A DNA stretch of 64,000 bases, taken from Laetiporus sulphureus 93-53 (taxonomy: Eukaryota > Basidiomycota > Agaricomycetes > Polyporales > Laetiporaceae). Positions within the stretch are counted from its first letter, which is position 1. The number at the start of each line of letters is the position of its first letter. Position numbers and translations under genes: made by a program. Location: assembly GCF_001632365.1 (NCBI RefSeq), contig NW_024468510.1, positions 711,530 to 775,529 on the forward strand, in the 5' to 3' direction. This document shows positions 59,348 through 64,000 of the stretch, piece by piece. The notes under the pieces were generated by a model. That model worked only from the letters and a program-made list of their open reading frames with translations, was not told the origin of the DNA and did no database searches.

Positions 59348-61915
59348 GAACGCGGCTCGCTAACCCAGGCGCCGGATAACTGTTTACCCTGCGATCCTCC
59401 CACCACTGCCCCGGTTGGCCATTCCCTGCCCCGGTTGGCCATACGTCCTCTCCCTGCTCCATCCAGTCCGCTGCCCGCCTATCTCTAAATTTGATGCCCG
59501 CCCGTAATGACCATCTGCTTACGTCCCCCGCTTCTCCCGCGCCGCTCGTCACTGGCCACAAGGTCTTCACGCCGCCCTCCGCAGCCAATGGGCGTCGCAG
59601 CACAAAGTCCGTACGTAAGCTGGCATCACCATCGCCCCTCGGCGCTCGATCCCAAACGACTAACGCCACATCTGGCTCTCTGCATACAGCATGGAGCATC
59701 GACCGTGGTGTGCGTCCTCTCTCGCGACTCCCATGCCAGCGCGTCATACCTCGCACTGAGACGCGGCCGCAACTCCGCCCATCGGACGCCTTCACGCACG
59801 CGGATCCTAACCCAAAGTCGTGACAAGACCCCGCTCATCGGCTCAGGGACACCATCGCGCGCGCATATCAGCTTCCAGATTGCCTTGATTTCGTTGACAA
59901 CACCGATTAGGACGTGTATGGCACTCGACCCTCCCTCCCCGCTCACTCAAAAAGTTACCGTGATTTCGGGGACGCGCCCAAAGGCAGGAACGCTGCCCGA
60001 TTCAGGTGTGTGACATCCTGCACGTCACTCGCCCTGCGTCATTGCAATTTGCGCCGCTGGTAACCACGGATCTCGAGGCTACATTTCTGGCTCGTTCGCG
60101 GTCCGGTGCTCAGTGCCCAGGGACACGAATCTCCACGCCGGTGCGGCGCGCTCCCGCCAGTTCGGGAACAGTGGTTCGCGCCGTGGAGACCGCAAATTAA
60201 CGATGATACCAGTGCGACACTCGGACACCGCGGAGCTGCACTGCATTATATTCATGCATCCAGAACTTATTTCGAAACTTTAATTTTTTGGTGTTAGTCC
60301 ACCCGGTACTATGTGACCCTGCACCTCTGCATTACGGATCCGATCCGCGCCTTGAAGCCTCCTAGTCCTACACCCGATTATCATCCTCTTTCTCAATCGG
60401 ATCTCCAAGGCAAAATTTCAAGTACTGCAGCTCTATCCCGCATCAAATCTTCGATACAGAGAGCGCCCCATCATCGGCCCTCTTTCCCCACCGCTCTCCA
60501 GTGCAGCAGATATTCGAGCTCCAAGCATCATCGTGCATTTCCACCCCTTCACAGGATGGGGTCGACGCTAGTCTTGCTGGAAGGTAAGGTCAACGCGGCC
60601 TCACGGTAGCGGAGTCGACGCAAACGCTGCAGCCTCCGCGGACATACGGTATGTGTCCAAAAGTAATATTCCCCGCTGCTGCTCGATTTGATGCCCGGGT
60701 GGCACGAATGCATCACGGCAGGCCGCTTGCCCCGCGACGCCTCGTGTGGAACAGGTCATGCCGCGGTGCCGGCTCACGTCCCTGAAAGTTGGGCCATTTC
60801 ACTTGTGAGGATCGCGTTGCCTTTTTTTCCTTTTCACCGCGATCCCGGCCGGCAGACATCGTTGGCACGCGCAGATGCTGTTCCTTCTCCGGCATCCGAT
60901 ATACATGCGTATCAAAGAGTGCTCGGCTGTGGTGCGCTCCCCCCTCCCCCCCTCTGTGAACGCCCTTCGCGGACCAGCGAGCACGACGTATACCGTAACA
61001 TCCCGGGCAACATGGACGACGCGTGCCTACGCACATTTCGAGGGAAAAGTGTGCACGCGGTCACGCCTTTGAAATGCTGCTCTCGCTTGCCATAACGAAT
61101 GCTGTGACGAGACTGGCGCAGGATTCTCCAGGAGTCTCCGCAGGCACGCTAATGTCGCTTTTTCCTCAGCGTGGATACTCTAATACCAAATATTAGTGTA
61201 AGAGATATGGCATTCACCCCCGGACATTTTCCTCTACAAGTGGCTGGCGCCGTCAATCAAGGTGCGGACGAATCTCTCTACGTCAACGCCTTTCCCCCGT
61301 CTGCGACGCGCGGAAAGGCGCGTATGCCGTGTCTTTCGGACTTCTGTGGATCTCTAAATGCGGCTGTTCGTGCGGCAGATGCGCTTGCTCTGTGCTGCTA
61401 CGGCATTTTGTGTCTGGAACATCGCGTTGTGCGCGTGCACACAGGCTGCTCGTGCTTGCCTTTCGTGCAGCGGCGGGGTTGTTGTGCGGGGAGATAGCGT
61501 TGCTCCGTGTTCGCTATCTGTCTCTGGGACGGGAGTTTACAGCGGGACACGGAATCAGCTTCGAGTCAGCGCAAAGCTATGGCTCGTCTGCTGGCTGGGT
61601 TGTAGATGTACCTGTCGACGTCCGCAGAATATATTTTTGGTGACCTCAAATCCCTTGTGTCTGATGGCCCTCATGGTTTTCAATCCACGGTTTGTATTGA
61701 GAGAATCCATCGTCCGACGGGCTGTTACGTCGTCTCCCCATAAATATAGCATGCCATCACGACATTATCTATCTGAGACTTCTGGCAAAATATGTGCGAC
61801 GCACCATCGCGGTCTGATTCCGACGCTCAGCGAATGCGCACGAATCCCTCTTGCAAGTCTGGACGGTCTGACTAGTTATACACATTATAACTACAATTCT
61901 CGTACACGATCCTAC
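59348..61915. other. Long intergenic region, no recognised gene
   Basis: About 2.6 kb without a supportable gene. The first 150 bases are the LONRF-like promoter and include a directly repeated 16-mer (tgccccggttggccat) at about 59406-59444. Frames of 100-330 codons occur, the longest at 61358-62341 (+), but its second half is antisense to the hydrolase gene and the first half has no motif. CpG-rich and AT-rich patches alternate. Nothing like a transposase or RNA gene was seen. Confidence 0.4.
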
Positions 61916-63045
61916 TCAGCAAATAAAACCACATCTCTCCGCACACGAAACTTGATCGACATCCTCCACCACCACGTCTTTCTCATCGTTCTTTTCATCC
62001 TCCCCCCTTTCTTCCCCCGCGAACCGCATCGTCAGGAAGTCCTCGACGACACGCATGAACTCCTCGCGCTCCTCCCAGTGCGCCATGTGCGCGCTCCGTG
62101 CGAACGTGCGCCACTTCACCTTGTCGATCGCCGCGAAGAACGGCTCGATGACGATGTCCTGCGCCTCGTCCAAGCCGCCGTTCGTGAGCAGCGTGGGGAC
62201 GGAGATCTTGGGAAGCGAGGGGATGATGTTCCACGTCTTCAACGTGCCGGTTATCGTGAACTCGGAAGGGCCCTCCCTGCATGCGCCAGACTTACAGTTA
62301 GTCGCGCGGTTCGCGAGATAGGAGTGTCCAGACGTACATAGTCCCATAGACAGTTGGGTCTTCCTCGAGCTGCTTGAACGTCTCCTGTACCTCGGCTGGG
62401 ATGGGATCCAGCCGACAAACGAACCGCTTGTTGAACTCCTCCATCGCTGCTTTGTATTCAGGCGACCCGAACGTCCCCGCACTCTCGTGTTTATAGATAG
62501 TTTCCTGTGAACGCACATCAGCGTCATTTCATGCACAAGCAGCACAGACGCACCTGGACATCCTCCGGCAGCTGCCTCAAAATATTCCTCGTCGCCTGCA
62601 CCCACAGATCCATCGACGCCGGGCCCGACGACAACACAAGCCTCCTCAGCCCGCCCGGCTTTCGCACCGCAATCTCCGCCGCAAGCATCGCGCCCCACGA
62701 ATGCCCCAACACATCATACTCCTCGATCTTCAAGTGTTCCAGCAGATTATGAAACTCGTCCACGAACAGCTGCACGCTCCAGAACGCGCCGTCGCCCGCC
62801 TTCTCCTGGAGGCGCGTGGACTGCCCGCAGCCGAGCTGGTCATAGAGGACGACGGGGACCGCACGCGCGAGGTCCGCGAGCGCGAGCATGTAGCTGTGCG
62901 TCGCGCCCGGCCCGCCGTGCAGCACGACGAGCGGGGGCGCGCCCGCGCGGAGGTCGCCGAAGATCTTGTAGAACGTGCGGCATGTCTTGTGTGCCGCGGG
63001 TACGGCGAAGTACACGAGGCCCTCGGTTACCGGCGCAGTGGACAT
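61916..63045 (-). CDS. Proline-iminopeptidase-like alpha/beta hydrolase (S33)
   Basis: Serine hydrolase of the S33 proline iminopeptidase / L-amino-acid amidase group, which removes N-terminal proline or hydrolyses amino-acid amides in the cytosol. Three exons join in frame: 63045-62554, 62504-62338 and 62276-61916, giving 339 aa. The start MSTAPVTEGLVYFAVPAA is typical. The oxyanion block is LVVLHGGPGATHSYML, then LYDQLGCGQST, the nucleophile Ser in DVLGHSWGAMLAAE, the acid Asp in LLTNGGLDEAQD and the base His in ARSAHMAHWEEREEF. The last 30 residues form an acidic Lys/Glu/Asp tail after DFLTMRFAG, not usual for the family. Longer in-frame starts at 63126 and 63186 exist but add sequence without features. 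Substrate is inferred from the family only. Confidence 0.93.
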
Positions 63046-64000
63046 CTTGAGCGCAGGGGTGCGGAATCCGAACAGTGCGAGCGAGAGTGTCGGATGGAGA
63101 CTGTTTATCACGGTCAGCAGCAGCATAGGATCAGGGGGGACCTGGGCCCGTCGGTCTCTGCTGCGAGCATATCCGCCAGTGGCCACCCGTGGACCTTCTC
63201 ATCGCTGGGACTTTGCTGCTAAAGAGCTACGTATATACTGCTAGCGATGGATACGCCCGACTCGCGCAGTGGTAGCGCGCGCCGCGCACCTTCAATGCGA
63301 TCGAAATACAGCCTGGATCGATCGTCCATCTCATCGTGTCCATGAAAAGCACAATGAAGTTTCACGCGCAAGAGATTAAATTGCTTCTAGCATGCATACA
63401 TGAAGGTCGAGAGGACTACAGTGTACTAGCAGAATCTCAGCGCCAAGCATTTCGCTTGAAGGCGATCCGCTCAACAACCATGTATCAAAGTATTGAAATG
63501 GTTTCCCTCTTCGTTCGGAGGAATAGCACAATAAATTTATTCAGAGGAGTCGACAAAAGCACGTACGTGTACATACAAGTTTATATAGATCGCAAACACT
63601 ACGGTATGCAGGATCCCAGGCCTCGGGCCCCAGTGCTCAGCTGGCAGAGAACTCGATTGTGATAGAGATGACTGCCCTCGAGACCCTGACAGATCAGATT
63701 CAGCTGATAAGGACAAGGTATCGCATTGTATTTACATGCCATTTCGCAGTTGGACTTCCGACAAATATATTGACGATGTGCAAATAACAGATTAAAACAG
63801 AAATGACGGACTTTGTCACCGCCGGCCCGTGAAGCAGGTAACCGTACACGTCCTTACCAATTACACTCAAAAAGACTCGCCGTAGCACTATGATAATGGA
63901 AATGAAAGTTTGGCCGGATGCTGTTGAGAAGATGTCCGAGACGCAGTAACGTGGGACGCACGTTTCCATCAACTTGACCGTTAGATTCTGGACGTCAAAT
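63046..64000. other. Hydrolase promoter and window edge
   Basis: No gene is supported. A minus-strand frame at 63972-63700 codes a fairly hydrophobic 90-residue stretch (VISVLICYLHIVNIF) and could be the end of a gene lying outside the window, but no family was recognised. A tRNA-like pair of internal promoter boxes near 63262 and 63315 was examined and rejected. Confidence 0.35.

Noticed and set aside
59485..60013. Overlapping frames of 110-168 codons on both strands
   Set aside because: High local GC lengthens random frames. None has motifs, and the codon content is Arg/Pro/Ser-rich in all frames.
61358..62341. 327-codon plus-strand frame
   Set aside because: Its second half is antisense to the proline-iminopeptidase-like gene and its first half has no recognisable domain.
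63262..63327. tRNA-like A box (ctcgcgcagtggtagcgc) and B box (ggatcgatcgtcc)
   Set aside because: The D-arm looks right, but no acceptor stem pairs around it and no anticodon stem forms at the expected distance, so a functional tRNA is not supported.

Overview
The window is a piece of a filamentous basidiomycete (mushroom-forming, Agaricomycete-like) nuclear genome. The evidence is gene content plus intron style. Nearly every gene is cut into many exons by 45-65 nt GT-AG introns, often with a CTRAY-type branch site close to the acceptor. It also carries families typical of basidiomycetes: small four-helix MARVEL-like membrane proteins, a DUF6533-type multi-helix membrane protein, and many long low-complexity Ser/Pro/Ala tracts. 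There are no operons; genes sit on both strands. Gene models were rebuilt by eye from exon fragments, reading phase and splice sites. Most are closed in frame from ATG to stop.

Layout. 1-3.5 kb: glycogen branching enzyme (+). 4-7.4 kb: M28 glutamate-carboxypeptidase-like membrane peptidase (+). 7.7-9.2 kb: an arrestin-fold gene (-) with in-frame stop(s). 10.9-12.6 kb: GPI-type chitin deacetylase (-). 13.6-15.8 kb: TFIIF alpha (-). 16.5-18.6 kb: bHLH regulator (-). 19.5-22.8 kb: Elg1/ATAD5 clamp unloader (-), head to head with a JMJD7-like JmjC hydroxylase (+, 23-24.5 kb). 25.9-28.8 kb: NHP2 and BFR1 (both +). 29.2-32.1 kb: RFX transcription factor (-). 32.7-35.2 kb: endopolyphosphatase (-), with 16 exons including a 5-nt micro-exon. 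35.7-36.4 kb: unrecognised 144-aa protein (-). 37.2-40.3 kb: acetoacetyl-CoA synthetase (+). 40.9-47 kb: an accessory block of two intact MARVEL-like genes plus a decayed third, separated by two abutting palindromic elements that look like non-autonomous DNA transposons. 47.8-52.6 kb: Ubc8/UBE2H E2 (+), THOC5-like THO subunit (-) and glucose-6-phosphate dehydrogenase (+). 53.6-55.2 kb: DUF6533-like membrane protein (+). 56.6-59.3 kb: double-RING plus LON-domain protein (-). 61.9-63.0 kb: proline-iminopeptidase-like hydrolase (-).

Most genes are housekeeping: carbon storage and NADPH supply (branching enzyme, G6PD, acetoacetyl-CoA synthetase), RNA biology (TFIIF, NHP2, THO, BFR1), DNA replication (Elg1) and protein turnover (Ubc8, LONRF-like, peptidases). 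They do not form one pathway. No virus, CRISPR array, rRNA, convincing tRNA or secondary-metabolite cluster was seen. The least ordinary part is 40.6-47 kb.
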